IMG/VR virus record: IMGVR_UViG_3300034196_000127
Location: 1-37,469 of that record
Source: a virus
Reading direction: 5' to 3' (one strand)
Length of the DNA stretch: 37,469 bases
Part shown: positions 27,004 to 35,443 of the stretch, one piece after another
Position numbering within the stretch: the stretch's first letter is position 1
Layout: every line of letters begins with the position of its first letter
The notes under the pieces: model-generated
The model's input: only the letters and a program-made list of their open reading frames with translations
Database searches by the model: none
Told to the model about the DNA's origin: nothing
Position numbers and translations under genes: made by a program

Positions 27004-30000
27004 TGGGCTGCTCCATTGCTCTGGTAGAGGAGGTCGACGGCGCCGCTCAGCTCTGCGGCAACCAGCTCCACAGCGCGCTCGGCGATCCGGTCGCTGAGCG
27101 CCGCCAGGCGCGCCTCGTTATCAATGACATTGCCCGTGATGGTCATGTGCGACTGGATCTGGATGGTCGCCCCGCCCCCGCCACCGCCGGCCGCGCCCAT
27201 CACCGGCGCCTCAGGAGAGGCCGGGGTGACGGTGCCGGCGGCCCCGCCCATCATCAGGTAGGTTCGGCCCCCAACGCTCAGCAGCTCGGGCCGGTTGACC
27301 TCCGTCACCTCGGCGAAGGTGTTGGCTGGTATAGTGCCGCCGGTGGCGCGGGTGCCGCTGTAGGTGCCGCCGCCGGGGAGGCGCCCGCTCGTGGCGTTGC
27401 CCTTGCCTCCAGGGCCGTCCCGCTCCTCGCTGTAGCTGGTGACGATCCGCGTCCGCACCTCGCCGGGGATGCCGCGCAGCGTTTTGGCGTAGTCCTCGGC
27501 CTCGCCGCCCTTCTCGGTGAAGTTGGTGACGGCGGTGGCAACGTACTCCTTGGACATGTCCGTCATCGCCCGCTCGGTGTCGATGGCGGCCTGCTCCTGG
27601 TCTCCCAGGTGCCCGATCAGGGTCTGGACGCTGCCGCCCGACGAGGAGGCGAACTTGTCGATCTCGCCGGCCATGTTCAGGAAGACGGTGGCGGTCGAGC
27701 TCTCCTGAAGGCCGTATGCCTGCTCCAGCGCCCCGGTGATCTCGGCGGCCTTGTCTTTGGAGATGTTGCCCAGCGTGGCTTGGCTCACCACGTAATCGAC
27801 GAGCATCTGGCCCAGGTGAGCGCGCTGGGCCGCCTGCTCAGCGATGTAGGAGGCGGCGGCCTGCTGCTCCCGCTCCGTGAAGCCCGTTTGCTCTGTGGCC
27901 AGGCGTTCTGCATTCGCCGCCTTCAGATCATTCTTGCGTTCCTCATAGGACTGCGTCTCCTCGGCGATCCGACGCAGGATGCCCTCGCGCTGCTTGGCCG
28001 TGGTCGCGTTCTGAAGCTCGCCGGCCAGATCGACCATCTTGGCCGTGTGATCTTTGTCCAGGCCAGCGATCCGGTCGTTGCTCTCCTGGCCGATGCTTGC
28101 GAGCTGGTCGGCGTGGGCCGACCGGCGCTCCTCCGCCCCGTCGAGGAAGGACGCCTGGGTCGAGACGTAGGCCGCGACGGCCTCGCCGCCCTGCGCGTAG
28201 GTCTCAGCGATCTTATTGCCGAGCGCCTCGATATCCGAAGCGGTCAGGCTGGCCTGGCTACCCATGTCGGCCGTGGCGTCGCGCAGCCCCTGGGCCTGCT
28301 GGGTGGCGGTCAGGCCGGCGGCAGCGGCGCGGTTCTCGGCCGCGATCTGTGAATCGAGGTTGCCGGTGGCCACCTTGAGCGCATCGGCCTTCGCATTGAT
28401 GGCCGCCATCTCGGTCGCATACTGCTGCTCCGAGACCATCCCGGCCGACATCCGCCGGCCCATGTCCTCAAGCTCGCCCTGGATCTCAGAGCGCAGCTCT
28501 TTGACCGTCGCGGCGGAGGCCGCGATGTTCTTGTTCGCGGAGAGCTGAGCACCCTCGTAGGCCTTGAGCGCCTGGGTGCTGGCGTTCCACCAGCCTCGGC
28601 TCTCCAGCAGCTGCGTGCTGGCCGAGTCGACCTTGTTGCTGTAGTCGTTCCACGACGCCGCCGCCCAGGTCACGGCGGCCGCCACGGCCGCCAGCGGCAG
28701 TAGGGTCGCCGCGATCGCCGCAGCCTGGGCCATAAAGACCGTGCTCGACGCCGAGACGGCGGCGATCATCACGGGGATCTGGGAGACCGCATAGAACGCC
28801 GTGGCCGCTGAGAGGCCGATGAGCCCGGGCACGACGGCGTTGGCCATAACCTTGGCCATCGTGCCCAGCCGGGTACTGGGGTCGCCCAGCGCCTGCGCGA
28901 AGGTCGTCACCCCGTTAATCGCGGGGATGACGGCCTGCTGGAGCAGCGCGGTCAGGGCCGGCAGCACGAGCGAGCCGGCCACGATGCCGAACGTCTCCAG
29001 GCTACCCTTCGCGCTCTCCAGGGCGAAGGCGAAGCCCTGCTGGCGGGCGGCGGCCTGCTGGGCGGCCGTGCCGGCGGCGGACATCGAGTCGCCCATCCGG
29101 TTGAAGCCGTCGGCGCCGTTCTCGGCGATGATCGCCGCCGCGCGGATCGCGTCGGCTCCGAAGATGGCGTTGAGCTCGACCTGCTTCTGCTCGTTGTTCA
29201 GCCCCTTGAGGCTGCCCTGGAGCAGCTGCGCGGCCCCTTCCATTCCGATGAAGGCACCGTTGGCGTCGTAGAAGCGGCTGGTGCCCTCGCTGGTCAGCAG
29301 CCCGAGCCGGGCCATCGCAGCAGCCTGAGCGTCGGTCTGTGGCACCAAGCGGCTCAAAAAGGTCTTAAACGAGGTTCCGGCATCGGCAGCCGAGCTGAAC
29401 CCGGGGGCCAGCAGCGCCATGGTCTGCACGGTCTCCTGGAAGCTCGCGCCAGCCAGCTTGGCCACCCCGCCAGCGTTGGCCATGCCCAGGGCCAGGTCAT
29501 CGACATCCACAGTCGAGGCGTTGGCGGCCTGGGCGAGCAGGTCGGAGCTCTTGGCCAGGAACGCGGCCTTCTCGGCGGCGGACGCGCTTGCGTCGACCCA
29601 GACGCCGAACTGTTTGGCCGAGATCTCGGCCGCGTCGGCGAGGTCGAGCTCGCCAGCGGCGGCCAGGTTCATCGCCGCCTCAAGCCCGCCTGCCGCCAGG
29701 GTGGCGGGGTCGATGCCGCCCTTCGCCAAATTGATCGCCGCATCCTGGGCCTGGGCCGCACTGTACTGCGTCTGGGCGCCCATGTCCAAGAAGAGCTGCT
29801 TGAAGGAGTCGAGGGACTGCCCGCTCTCCTGCATCGCCGAGCCGACGACGGCGCCGAAGCGGTTCATGCCCGCCTCGAAGTCGCCCGCCTGGCTGATGCT
29901 CTGGGCGACGAAGCCCGCGATGGCCTGGCCGGCGCCGAGGGCCGCCTCGGTTGCAAGCTCGCCCATACGGCGCAGCGCCCCGGTGGCGATCTCGGCAAAG

Positions 30001-30128
30001 CCGCGAATTTTCGGGCCGCTCTTGTCGGACGAATCGCCCAGGCCGTCAACCGCATCCTTGCTCTTACGCAGGGGTCCGGAGGCCTGGTCCTCGCCGGCGA
30101 CGACGAGCTTGATGGTGTAGGTGGCCAC
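27000..30128 (-). CDS. Tape measure protein
   Basis: A 1042-residue protein, starting at GTG 30128. The N-terminal part (to about 370) matches the PhageMin_Tail/TP901 pattern: FEAGMNRFGAVVGSAMQESG, GAQTQYSAAQAQDAAINLAK, ASTVDVDDLALGMANAGGVA, FSSAADAGTSFKTFLSRLVP. Hydrophobic segments at about 385-490 follow, and then long helices with coiled-coil character to about 880. At the usual 1.5 angstrom per residue it predicts a tail near 155 nm, so a siphovirus. It sets tail length and may form the channel for DNA entry. The glycine-rich C-terminal part (GAAGGGGGGATIQIQ) is a linker to the tip. Confidence 0.92.
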   Translation of the reverse strand: MATYTIKLVVAGEDQASGPLRKSKDAVDGLGDSSDKSGPKIRGFAEIATGALRRMGELATEAALGAGQAIAGFVAQSISQAGDFEAGMNRFGAVVGSAMQESGQSLDSFKQLFLDMGAQTQYSAAQAQDAAINLAKGGIDPATLAAGGLEAAMNLAAAGELDLADAAEISAKQFGVWVDASASAAEKAAFLAKSSDLLAQAANASTVDVDDLALGMANAGGVAKLAGASFQETVQTMALLAPGFSSAADAGTSFKTFLSRLVPQTDAQAAAMARLGLLTSEGTSRFYDANGAFIGMEGAAQLLQGSLKGLNNEQKQVELNAIFGADAIRAAAIIAENGADGFNRMGDSMSAAGTAAQQAAARQQGFAFALESAKGSLETFGIVAGSLVLPALTALLQQAVIPAINGVTTFAQALGDPSTRLGTMAKVMANAVVPGLIGLSAATAFYAVSQIPVMIAAVSASSTVFMAQAAAIAATLLPLAAVAAAVTWAAASWNDYSNKVDSASTQLLESRGWWNASTQALKAYEGAQLSANKNIAASAATVKELRSEIQGELEDMGRRMSAGMVSEQQYATEMAAINAKADALKVATGNLDSQIAAENRAAAAGLTATQQAQGLRDATADMGSQASLTASDIEALGNKIAETYAQGGEAVAAYVSTQASFLDGAEERRSAHADQLASIGQESNDRIAGLDKDHTAKMVDLAGELQNATTAKQREGILRRIAEETQSYEERKNDLKAANAERLATEQTGFTEREQQAAASYIAEQAAQRAHLGQMLVDYVVSQATLGNISKDKAAEITGALEQAYGLQESSTATVFLNMAGEIDKFASSSGGSVQTLIGHLGDQEQAAIDTERAMTDMSKEYVATAVTNFTEKGGEAEDYAKTLRGIPGEVRTRIVTSYSEERDGPGGKGNATSGRLPGGGTYSGTRATGGTIPANTFAEVTEVNRPELLSVGGRTYLMMGGAAGTVTPASPEAPVMGAAGGGGGGATIQIQSHMTITGNVIDNEARLAALSDRIAERAVELVAAELSGAVDLLYQSNGAAQ

Positions 30129-30197
30129 GGTGAGACCAGGCCGCCGGTGGGGGCAGGCGGCGTGTGCAGCGGATGGGAAATGCGGGGCGGGGCGGGC

Positions 30198-30455
30198 CTA
30201 GCTGAGGGTGGTCTTGCGGCGCTGGGTGGTGCGGCGCATCTGGCGCACCTCGGCCTCCAGCTGGAGGCACAGTAGGTGGTCGTTCACGGCGTCGAGGCTC
30301 TGCTCCTCCAGCGCCGCCGGCGTGCAGTGGTACACGTCGCGACAGAGGATCAGGCTCAGGTACTCTGGCGGCTGCGGCCCCCTGGTCCACAGGTGATGCA
30401 GCAGCCGCTCCCTTAGTTTTTTGCGCGGGCTCCTCGGCCGTAGACGGTCTGCCAT
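30198..30455 (-). CDS. Tail chaperone extension (gpT-like), made by -1 frameshift
   Basis: An 85-codon frame that overlaps the end of the chaperone gene by 43 bases. It has no useful start of its own; the ATG at 30455 lacks a ribosome site. It is entered by slipping at A AAA AAC (30422-30416), after which CTA AGG GAG continues as LRERLLHHLW. The frameshifted product is about 176 residues. In siphoviruses the longer form (gpGT) binds the tape measure while the short form coats it, and both are lost from the mature tail. Confidence 0.85.
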   Translation of the reverse strand: MADRLRPRSPRKKLRERLLHHLWTRGPQPPEYLSLILCRDVYHCTPAALEEQSLDAVNDHLLCLQLEAEVRQMRRTTQRRKTTLS

Positions 30456-30727
30456 ACGGCGGCCCAGATCTCGGGCTGCGCATCGAGGGGCAGGTCATCC
30501 ACGCCGCCGACGACGACGCGGTTCAGGAACTCCAGGGCATCTTCATCGGAGCCCCTGCCCTGGCGCAGCTGGCCCAGCAGGCGCAGATCGCCCATCTTGA
30601 GCGAGCTGGTGTCGATCATGATCTCCAGCGCGGCGGCCTCCTGGGCGACCTGGGCGACGGGCGTGGCGATGGCGTTCTGGACGATGGCGTTCTGGGCAGG
30701 GGCGGTGCGGCCTCGGCGACGGGACAT
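30413..30727 (-). CDS. Tail assembly chaperone (gpG-like)
   Basis: A 104-residue protein; ATG 30727 with AAAGGAG. Helical, with a polar start (QNAIVQNAIATPVAQVAQ) and a domain MGDLRLLGQLRQGRGSDEDA typical of tail chaperones between major tail protein and tape measure. It ends AKN-stop exactly at the slippery heptamer A AAA AAC followed by TAA, so most ribosomes stop and some slip back to make the extended form. Confidence 0.85.
   Translation of the reverse strand: MSRRRGRTAPAQNAIVQNAIATPVAQVAQEAAALEIMIDTSSLKMGDLRLLGQLRQGRGSDEDALEFLNRVVVGGVDDLPLDAQPEIWAAVWQTVYGRGARAKN
30416..30422 (-). promoter_or_regulatory. Programmed -1 frameshift site A AAA AAC
   Basis: In the zero frame the codons are GCA AAA AAC TAA, the canonical X XXY YYZ heptamer with a stop codon right after. 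In the -1 frame translation continues for 72 residues to 30198. Position between major tail protein and tape measure is exactly where most long-tailed phages use such a slip. Confidence 0.9.
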
Positions 30728-30782
30728 GGGGGGGCTCCTTTGGCTAGCGCTACGGTGTGGCAGGGTGGGCAATGTATGTGGT

Positions 30783-30830
30783 GCGCCGCGTGGGCGGGGC
30801 GAGCCCCCACCCTCCCGCGGCACGCGGCGC
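30783..30830 (-). terminator. Hairpin after the major tail protein gene
   Basis: 10-bp arms (GCGCCGCGTG at 30783-30792 with 30821-30830) enclose a second GC-rich stem. It starts right after the tail protein stop. No T-run follows. It likely protects the 3' end of the upstream message or attenuates transcription, keeping the abundant tail protein above downstream products. Confidence 0.55.
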
Positions 30831-31286
30831 CTAGATAGCAGGGACAGCGGCGGGGATCACGCGCGGCACCTGCAGCTTGAAGGAGCCGGCCAGCGGGCCG
30901 GGGTCCTCGCCACTGGCGCCCGGGTAGAGGAACTCGGTGACGACGCCCTTGCCGCTGGTGAAGCGCTGGTCGCCCGGCTGGCCGCCGGCGGGGCTCCAGC
31001 GCACATAGAGCGGAGAGCCGGCTTCAAAGGCGGCGCGCACGATTTCGAATGCCTCGCCGACGGTCGCGGTGTAGATGATCTTGACTTCGATCTCCATCGG
31101 CTCGCGCTTTCCGGTCGTGATGATCGGGTAGTCCCCATCGAGCGTGTACTTCACGCCGGTCTGGCGGGTCTGCGCCGACGGCTCGATGCTGCTCGTCGAG
31201 CCAGAGATGTTGGACCAGGCGGTGTCGTCGGTCGAGATCTCGATCGGGCAGTCGAGGCCGCTCATGGCATCAGTGGTCTGGGACAT
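30831..31286 (-). CDS. Major tail tube protein
   Basis: A 151-residue protein; ATG 31286. Beta-rich pattern of tail tube proteins: CPIEISTDDTAWSNISGSTS, then YTLDGDYPIITTGKREPMEI, EVKIIYTATVGEAFEIVRAA, TSGKGVVTEFLYPGAS and a final KLQVPRVIPAA. It lies between the tail terminator and the tail chaperone, the standard place. Its leader (GAAAGCACCACCAC before ATG) resembles that of the major capsid gene. Hexameric rings of it would form the tail tube. Confidence 0.82.
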   Translation of the reverse strand: MSQTTDAMSGLDCPIEISTDDTAWSNISGSTSSIEPSAQTRQTGVKYTLDGDYPIITTGKREPMEIEVKIIYTATVGEAFEIVRAAFEAGSPLYVRWSPAGGQPGDQRFTSGKGVVTEFLYPGASGEDPGPLAGSFKLQVPRVIPAAVPAI

Positions 31287-31313
31287 AGTGGTGGTGCTTT
31301 CTGGTGTGGGGTG

Positions 31314-31751
31314 CTAAAAGACGCTAGCGGCGACGGGGATGACCTCGTGGAGGTAGACCACGCCGCCGATAGTCACGATGTCGCGCGCCTCGGTCGGATC
31401 ACCGTAGGCGATGGTCTTCCAGGATGCGGTGCGGGGGTTGGCGAGCATGACGGCGAAGATCTGCTGCTCCAGCAGGTCGAGCCGGTCCTCGGCCTGGGCC
31501 GGTGTCCAGCCGGCCGCCTTGTCGCGGTAGACCACGAAGGTGTGCAGGGCCAGGCCGAAAGTAGCGCGTCCGCGGGTGTCGCCGATCGTGAGGCGCTGGC
31601 GCTCACTGGCCGCGCTGGTGACGCAGATCGCCGGGGACTTGCCGCCAAAGTCGTCGGCCTGGTGGTCGAACACGACCCCTGCGGCGCTCACGCCGTCGCC
31701 GAGGAGCTGGGCCAGGGCCTTGCGGGCGTCGCTGCGGTTAGGTGGGGTCAC
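31314..31751 (-). CDS. Tail terminator / completion protein
   Basis: A 145-residue protein; the GTG at 31751 overlaps the previous stop (GTGA). Alternating strands and helices (GVVFDHQADDFGGKSPAICV, ALHTFVVYRDKAAGWTPAQA, EDRLDLLEQQIFAVMLANPR) resemble lambda gpU/HK97 gp11-type tail terminators that cap the tube. Its place just before the major tail protein supports this. Sequence alone would not. Confidence 0.7.
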   Translation of the reverse strand: MTPPNRSDARKALAQLLGDGVSAAGVVFDHQADDFGGKSPAICVTSAASERQRLTIGDTRGRATFGLALHTFVVYRDKAAGWTPAQAEDRLDLLEQQIFAVMLANPRTASWKTIAYGDPTEARDIVTIGGVVYLHEVIPVAASVF

Positions 31752-32128
31752 TGGGGGAGCTCCGCGATCAGGGACTGGGCAGCCCCTGCGGCGATCGTGG
31801 CCTGCTGCTGGTAGACGGACTTGTACACGTCGTAGCGACCACCCTTCTTCTTCGCCAGGGCCGCGCTGTAGACGCTGACCAGGGCGTTGTTGCGTGGGTT
31901 ACGCGCCGACGGGTCGATGGAGATCTCGCCGCGCAGACCATTGAGCTCTGTGCGGTGCGATGCGCGCCATGCGCCGGTGTCCACTGCGGTGCTGACGATG
32001 GCCAGCCGGCTGGCCGTGGCCAGGCCGAACTGCACCGCCTTGCCGAGCGCGCCCGACGGGCGCATCGCGGCGAGCAGCATCAGGCACGCGGCCTGCGCCT
32101 CCTGAAGGCCGCTGATGTCCTGCCTCAT
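31748..32128 (-). CDS. HK97 gp10-like head-tail/minor tail protein
   Basis: A 126-residue protein. ATG 32128 overlaps the previous stop (ATGA), so the longer open frame is rejected. The pattern of a helical start (LQEAQAACLMLLAAMRPSGA), TGAWRASHRTEL and the C-terminal YSAALAKKKGGRYDVYKSVY fits the HK97 gp10 family, found between head completion and tail terminator genes. It probably helps join tail to head. Confidence 0.7.
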   Translation of the reverse strand: MRQDISGLQEAQAACLMLLAAMRPSGALGKAVQFGLATASRLAIVSTAVDTGAWRASHRTELNGLRGEISIDPSARNPRNNALVSVYSAALAKKKGGRYDVYKSVYQQQATIAAGAAQSLIAELPQ

Positions 32129-32472
32129 CGCTGGAGATCCTCCAGCACCAGGTACCGAAACGTTTCGCCCCGCCATTCCCAGCGCGACGCGGCGCGCACC
32201 TGGTGCTCGCGCCCGAGGGCGACGAGAATATCGCCCTCGGCGATGTCGAGCGCCCCGTCCATAAAGGTCTCCAGGAGCTGCACGGGCGCTTCCAGGATGA
32301 GGCGCTTCACGCGCTCACCCTTCCCGCCGGGGTCGGCAGGGTCGAGCGGCGTGCAGCGCAGCGCGGGGTCCACCAGGTGGGGCTGCGGCCCGAGTTGCTT
32401 GCCGTCCGCCATGGGAGGCACGCGCTTGGTGGTGAACGGCACAGTGGCCATGCGGGCAAACGAGCGGCTCAT
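32125..32472 (-). CDS. Head completion (stopper-like) protein, 115 residues
   Basis: The ATG at 32472 overlaps the preceding stop (ATGA). A mostly beta protein with a basic start (SRSFARMATVPFTTKR) and a barrel-like end (ILVALGREHQVRAASRWEWR, FRYLVLEDLQR). The pattern of a small barrel between the connector and the gp10-like gene is that of head closure/stopper proteins (SPP1 gp16, lambda FII). Assigned by order and predicted fold. Confidence 0.55.
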   Translation of the reverse strand: MSRSFARMATVPFTTKRVPPMADGKQLGPQPHLVDPALRCTPLDPADPGGKGERVKRLILEAPVQLLETFMDGALDIAEGDILVALGREHQVRAASRWEWRGETFRYLVLEDLQR

Positions 32473-33332
32473 CGGCTGCGGGCCTCCTGGCGGGCGCTGG
32501 CCCGCAGCGCGGCGGTGGCCGGGCCGACAGCCTCCATCGCGGGGTGGTAGAGCACCATCACCGTGCGGCAGCGCCAGTGGAAGGGTGGCTGCATCAGCTG
32601 GGGGGCGAACTGCGGCGTGCCGCTCAGATCGAAGGGCGCATCGAGCGGGCGGATCTGGCCGTGGACGTTCAGGCAGCACTGGGTGGTGCGCCGGTCGACC
32701 GCCGCGATAGCCTGCTTCGCAAATCGCTGGCCGCGCGGCTCGGCCGCCTGGTAGATTGCGCTGCGGCCGCCGTTGTCCAGGCCGAAGACGAAGTCCGTTA
32801 CGGCCAGGTCGAGCCGACTCCGCCCCTGGCGCCACAGGCTGGCCCGGCCGTCCCCGGCCAGGCCGGGGGCGAGTAGGCGGGCCGTGGCCACCTCGGGCGG
32901 CGCGGCGGTCACCTCCAGGCGCGTGGCCTCGGCGAGGATGAGCCCGCCGATCCCGTCGAGCCACTGGAGTGCCCGGGTGATCTCGGCGTCTGAGAGCCTC
33001 ACCTGGGCGGTGGCCGTGCTGGCCACCGCCGGCGCTGCGGACAGAGCAACATCGACGAGCGGGGAGAGGCGCACGAGCTCATCGCTGGCGAATGCCTCGC
33101 TGCGCTGGGCCACCTGGCCCGCTGCGGTCGCCAGATGGCGACGCATCGACGCCTGAGCAGAGCGCAAAGCCGTGGGCAGCCCCTCCCGCACGCCGCGCGC
33201 CCCTGTGCTCGCCAGCGCCTCCTGGAGGGCGCTGCGTAGCGCCGCATAGGTGCGGTCGAGCTCCTGCGCTAGGCGGGACTCCAGAGCCGTCAGGGCGCGG
33301 ATATGAGCATCCGCTGCTCGCAGATCAGGCAT
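32469..33332 (-). CDS. Minor head protein (SPP1 gp7 / Mu F-like)
   Basis: A 287-residue protein; ATG 33332 overlaps the preceding gene by 8 bases. The first 180 residues are helical. The C-terminal part has the Mu-F signature: FAKQAIAAVDRRTTQCCLNV, HGQ, and PPFHWRCRTVMVLYHP, with conserved cysteine and histidine positions. Proteins of this family sit inside the capsid near the portal and affect DNA ejection. Its location downstream of the capsid gene, not next to portal, is somewhat unusual. Confidence 0.8.
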   Translation of the reverse strand: MPDLRAADAHIRALTALESRLAQELDRTYAALRSALQEALASTGARGVREGLPTALRSAQASMRRHLATAAGQVAQRSEAFASDELVRLSPLVDVALSAAPAVASTATAQVRLSDAEITRALQWLDGIGGLILAEATRLEVTAAPPEVATARLLAPGLAGDGRASLWRQGRSRLDLAVTDFVFGLDNGGRSAIYQAAEPRGQRFAKQAIAAVDRRTTQCCLNVHGQIRPLDAPFDLSGTPQFAPQLMQPPFHWRCRTVMVLYHPAMEAVGPATAALRASARQEARSR

Positions 33333-33738
33333 CGTCGCCGCCCCCCGTCGTGTAGTCCACGGCCGGGCCGCGCCGCAGCGTGAAGCCTTGGGCTACCCCG
33401 CCCCCCGCCGCCGGCGCGCTCGCCCGGATCCGGCCCAGGGCCGCGCTGATCTGGCTCAGCTTCTCGTCGCGCTGCCCCACCTTCAGATCGGCCTGGGCCG
33501 CGTAGTGCAGCTCCAGGCGCTCCAGGCAGGCGCTGAGCGCCAGCTGGCGCACCCGCTTGCGCTGGACGACCGTGGCGGCGGCCAGGTCGGCCACGCCCAC
33601 GTCGGCGCAGGCGTCGGCGATCGGGTCGCTGTAGTGGCCCTGGGGCTGGCCCTCAGTAGCGGCTGGGCTCCATCCCGCGTCGGCCGCGAGGGCGGCGAGG
33701 TCGCGGTGGAGGCGCTGGGCGAGGTCGGCGTCGGTCAT
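33325..33738 (-). CDS. Head-tail connector/adaptor (putative), 137 residues
   Basis: The ATG at 33738 is preferred because the longer frame would begin inside the hairpin after the capsid gene; the ribosome site is weak. Helical (DADLAQRLHRDLAALAADAG, KRVRQLALSACLERLELHYA) with a flexible glycine-rich end. Helical adaptor proteins that dock under the portal (gp6/gp15 type) are encoded right after the capsid gene, which is the basis for the name. Confidence 0.55.
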   Translation of the reverse strand: MTDADLAQRLHRDLAALAADAGWSPAATEGQPQGHYSDPIADACADVGVADLAAATVVQRKRVRQLALSACLERLELHYAAQADLKVGQRDEKLSQISAALGRIRASAPAAGGGVAQGFTLRRGPAVDYTTGGGDDA

Positions 33739-33764
33739 AGGTAGGTGCTCAGGTGGGTGAGTAT

Positions 33765-33793
33765 CTGGGACGGACTCCACGAGTCCGTCCCAG
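33765..33793 (-). terminator. Hairpin after the major capsid gene
   Basis: Perfect 12-base arms (CTGGGACGGACT and complement, 33765-33776 with 33782-33793) with a 5-base loop, 14 bases after the capsid stop. No T-run. Probably a partial terminator or RNA stabiliser that raises capsid message over the genes downstream. Confidence 0.6.
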
Positions 33794-33806
33794 TCAGCGG
33801 TGACGG

Positions 33807-34778
33807 CTAGGCGCCGGCGACGGCGCCGACCTCGGTCATAACCCCGTGGGCGATCTCAGGGCCGTACTCCAGCCCGCACTCGCCGTAGAGCTGGTACTTG
33901 TCGGTCGAGCCGGTCTTGGCCAGGGGCTCGACGAACAGGAAGCCCTTGCCGGGGACCAGCAGGAAGACTGGCTTGCAAAGGCCGAGGTGCGCGAATGCCA
34001 GCGTGGTGGCGGGGACGTTGCGCTCCAGCATCACGTTGATCTCGCCGAACTCGGTGATGATCGAGGTGACGGCCACGCCGCCGACGTTGCGGGTCTGCTC
34101 GATATAGCCCATATCGGTGACGAAGAGCTTGGTCAGGCCGCGCTTGAGGGTCGCGCTCACCAGGATGGTGGGCTGGAGGCTGCTGATGATCCCGTGGGTG
34201 GCGAAGACGCCCTGGAGGAAGTCCAGGACGGCCACGCGGGTCAGCGCCGCACTGTTGAGGTCCGCCACGTTGGTCGTGGCGGCGTTGAGCAGGCCGCGCG
34301 TGCTGCGGGCCGTGGTGTTGTCGGCCGGCTTGTGGTACACGCCCGTGAGCAGGCGCTTGTTCCAGTGGATGCCCGCCTGGCGCAGCTTGACCTGGGTCTG
34401 GTGCGCGATCTCGTTCGTCACCGGGTTGGCCTGGTCGTTATTCACGCCGGCCATCAGTCCGCGCGCCGCCTGGGCGGTGTAGGACACGCCGAAGGCGTCA
34501 TGGTAGATCTCGACCAGGTTGGAGAAGTTGCCGCGGGCCAGGTTGCTCCCGGCGGGCGCGTCGGCGCCCTCCAGGGCCGGGGTGAGGTTCGGGTCGACGA
34601 TCACGTCGGCCTGCCACTCGACCTCGGGCGAGCCGATGACGACGCCGCCGCCCTGCGAGAGACCGCCGATGGCGCTGAGGAACCGGGTGTCGTCGGGGGC
34701 CACGGTGAACAGCTCGCCGCCGAAATTCGGCAGGTTGTAGGTTAGGCCAAGGCCGGCGACGGGGATAGATGCAGGCAT
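33807..34778 (-). CDS. Major capsid protein (DUF5309/SU10-like, HK97 fold)
   Basis: A 323-residue protein; ATG 34778. It follows the SU10-type/DUF5309 capsid pattern: SNLARGNFSNLVEIYHDAFG, VSYTAQAARG, IAHQTQVKLRQAGIHWNKRL, RSTRGLLNAATTN, LQPTILVSATLKRGLTKLFV, a beta-hairpin NVMLERNVPATTLAF, and a C-terminal tail. Position after scaffold and portal agrees. No N-terminal prohead-protease domain or delta domain is seen, and a separate scaffold gene precedes it. A strong hairpin follows the gene. Confidence 0.85.
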   Translation of the reverse strand: MPASIPVAGLGLTYNLPNFGGELFTVAPDDTRFLSAIGGLSQGGGVVIGSPEVEWQADVIVDPNLTPALEGADAPAGSNLARGNFSNLVEIYHDAFGVSYTAQAARGLMAGVNNDQANPVTNEIAHQTQVKLRQAGIHWNKRLLTGVYHKPADNTTARSTRGLLNAATTNVADLNSAALTRVAVLDFLQGVFATHGIISSLQPTILVSATLKRGLTKLFVTDMGYIEQTRNVGGVAVTSIITEFGEINVMLERNVPATTLAFAHLGLCKPVFLLVPGKGFLFVEPLAKTGSTDKYQLYGECGLEYGPEIAHGVMTEVGAVAGA

Positions 34779-34800
34779 GGGGTGGTGTGCTTTCTTCGGC

Positions 34801-35439
34801 CTACGCGCTGGTCAGCTTGGCTGACTTCAGGCGGATGGCCGCGGTGGTGTCGCCGCGCTTGGTGGCGTCGGCGATCTGCTGGTCGAGGGTGGGGGCCGTC
34901 GAGGGGTCGCTCGGCGGCAGGTGCGCGCCGGCGGCGGCCGGCGCGAGGAAGCCCTTGATCTTGGCCAGGGCGGCGGCGACTGCGGCCGCATCAGCGCTGG
35001 CCTGGCCAAGCTCGCCGAAGGCCTTGATCAGGGCGGCGGGCACGCCCGTTTCCGCCGCGCTCTCCGCGATCAGGGCGCGGCGCTCGGCGGCCTGAACCCT
35101 ACTCTCCGCCGCCAGGGCGGGGTCCGGGGTGACTGGCTGGCTGGCGGCGGCCTCCAGGGAGCTCACGCGGGCCTGGGCGGACGTCAGGGCCTCCTGGGCG
35201 GTGCGCAGCTGCGAGCGGTATTTGGCAGCCTGCTTGCGGGCTTTGCCGGCCTCCTGCTGCCACTCGGTAGCCGTCAGCTCGGGCTCATCGTCGCCATCCT
35301 CATCGTCATGGGAAACGGCCGGGGCGGGGTCGGCAGCGGGCGCCGGGTCGGCCGCCGGGGCCAGATCCGTCGCGGTCTGCGGCTCAGTCTGCTGCTGCTC
35401 AGGCGCCTGGCCCTGCTGCTGCGTCTTTTCGGGGTCCAT
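34801..35439 (-). CDS. Scaffolding protein
   Basis: A 212-residue protein; ATG 35439 preceded by GAGGAG. Acidic and disordered at the start (glutamine runs, then AADPAPAADPAPAVSHDDED), a long charged helix (about 55-98: WQQEAGKARKQAAKYRSQLR) and a helical C-terminal region with a basic end (AAIRLKSAKLTSA). This is the usual build of scaffolding proteins between portal and capsid genes. No protease motif is present. Confidence 0.82.
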   Translation of the reverse strand: MDPEKTQQQGQAPEQQQTEPQTATDLAPAADPAPAADPAPAVSHDDEDGDDEPELTATEWQQEAGKARKQAAKYRSQLRTAQEALTSAQARVSSLEAAASQPVTPDPALAAESRVQAAERRALIAESAAETGVPAALIKAFGELGQASADAAAVAAALAKIKGFLAPAAAGAHLPPSDPSTAPTLDQQIADATKRGDTTAAIRLKSAKLTSA

Positions 35440-35443
35440 CGGG

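Noticed and set aside
26949-28352. 467-codon plus-strand open frame
   Set aside because: It lies opposite the tape measure gene and has the composition of a shadow frame.
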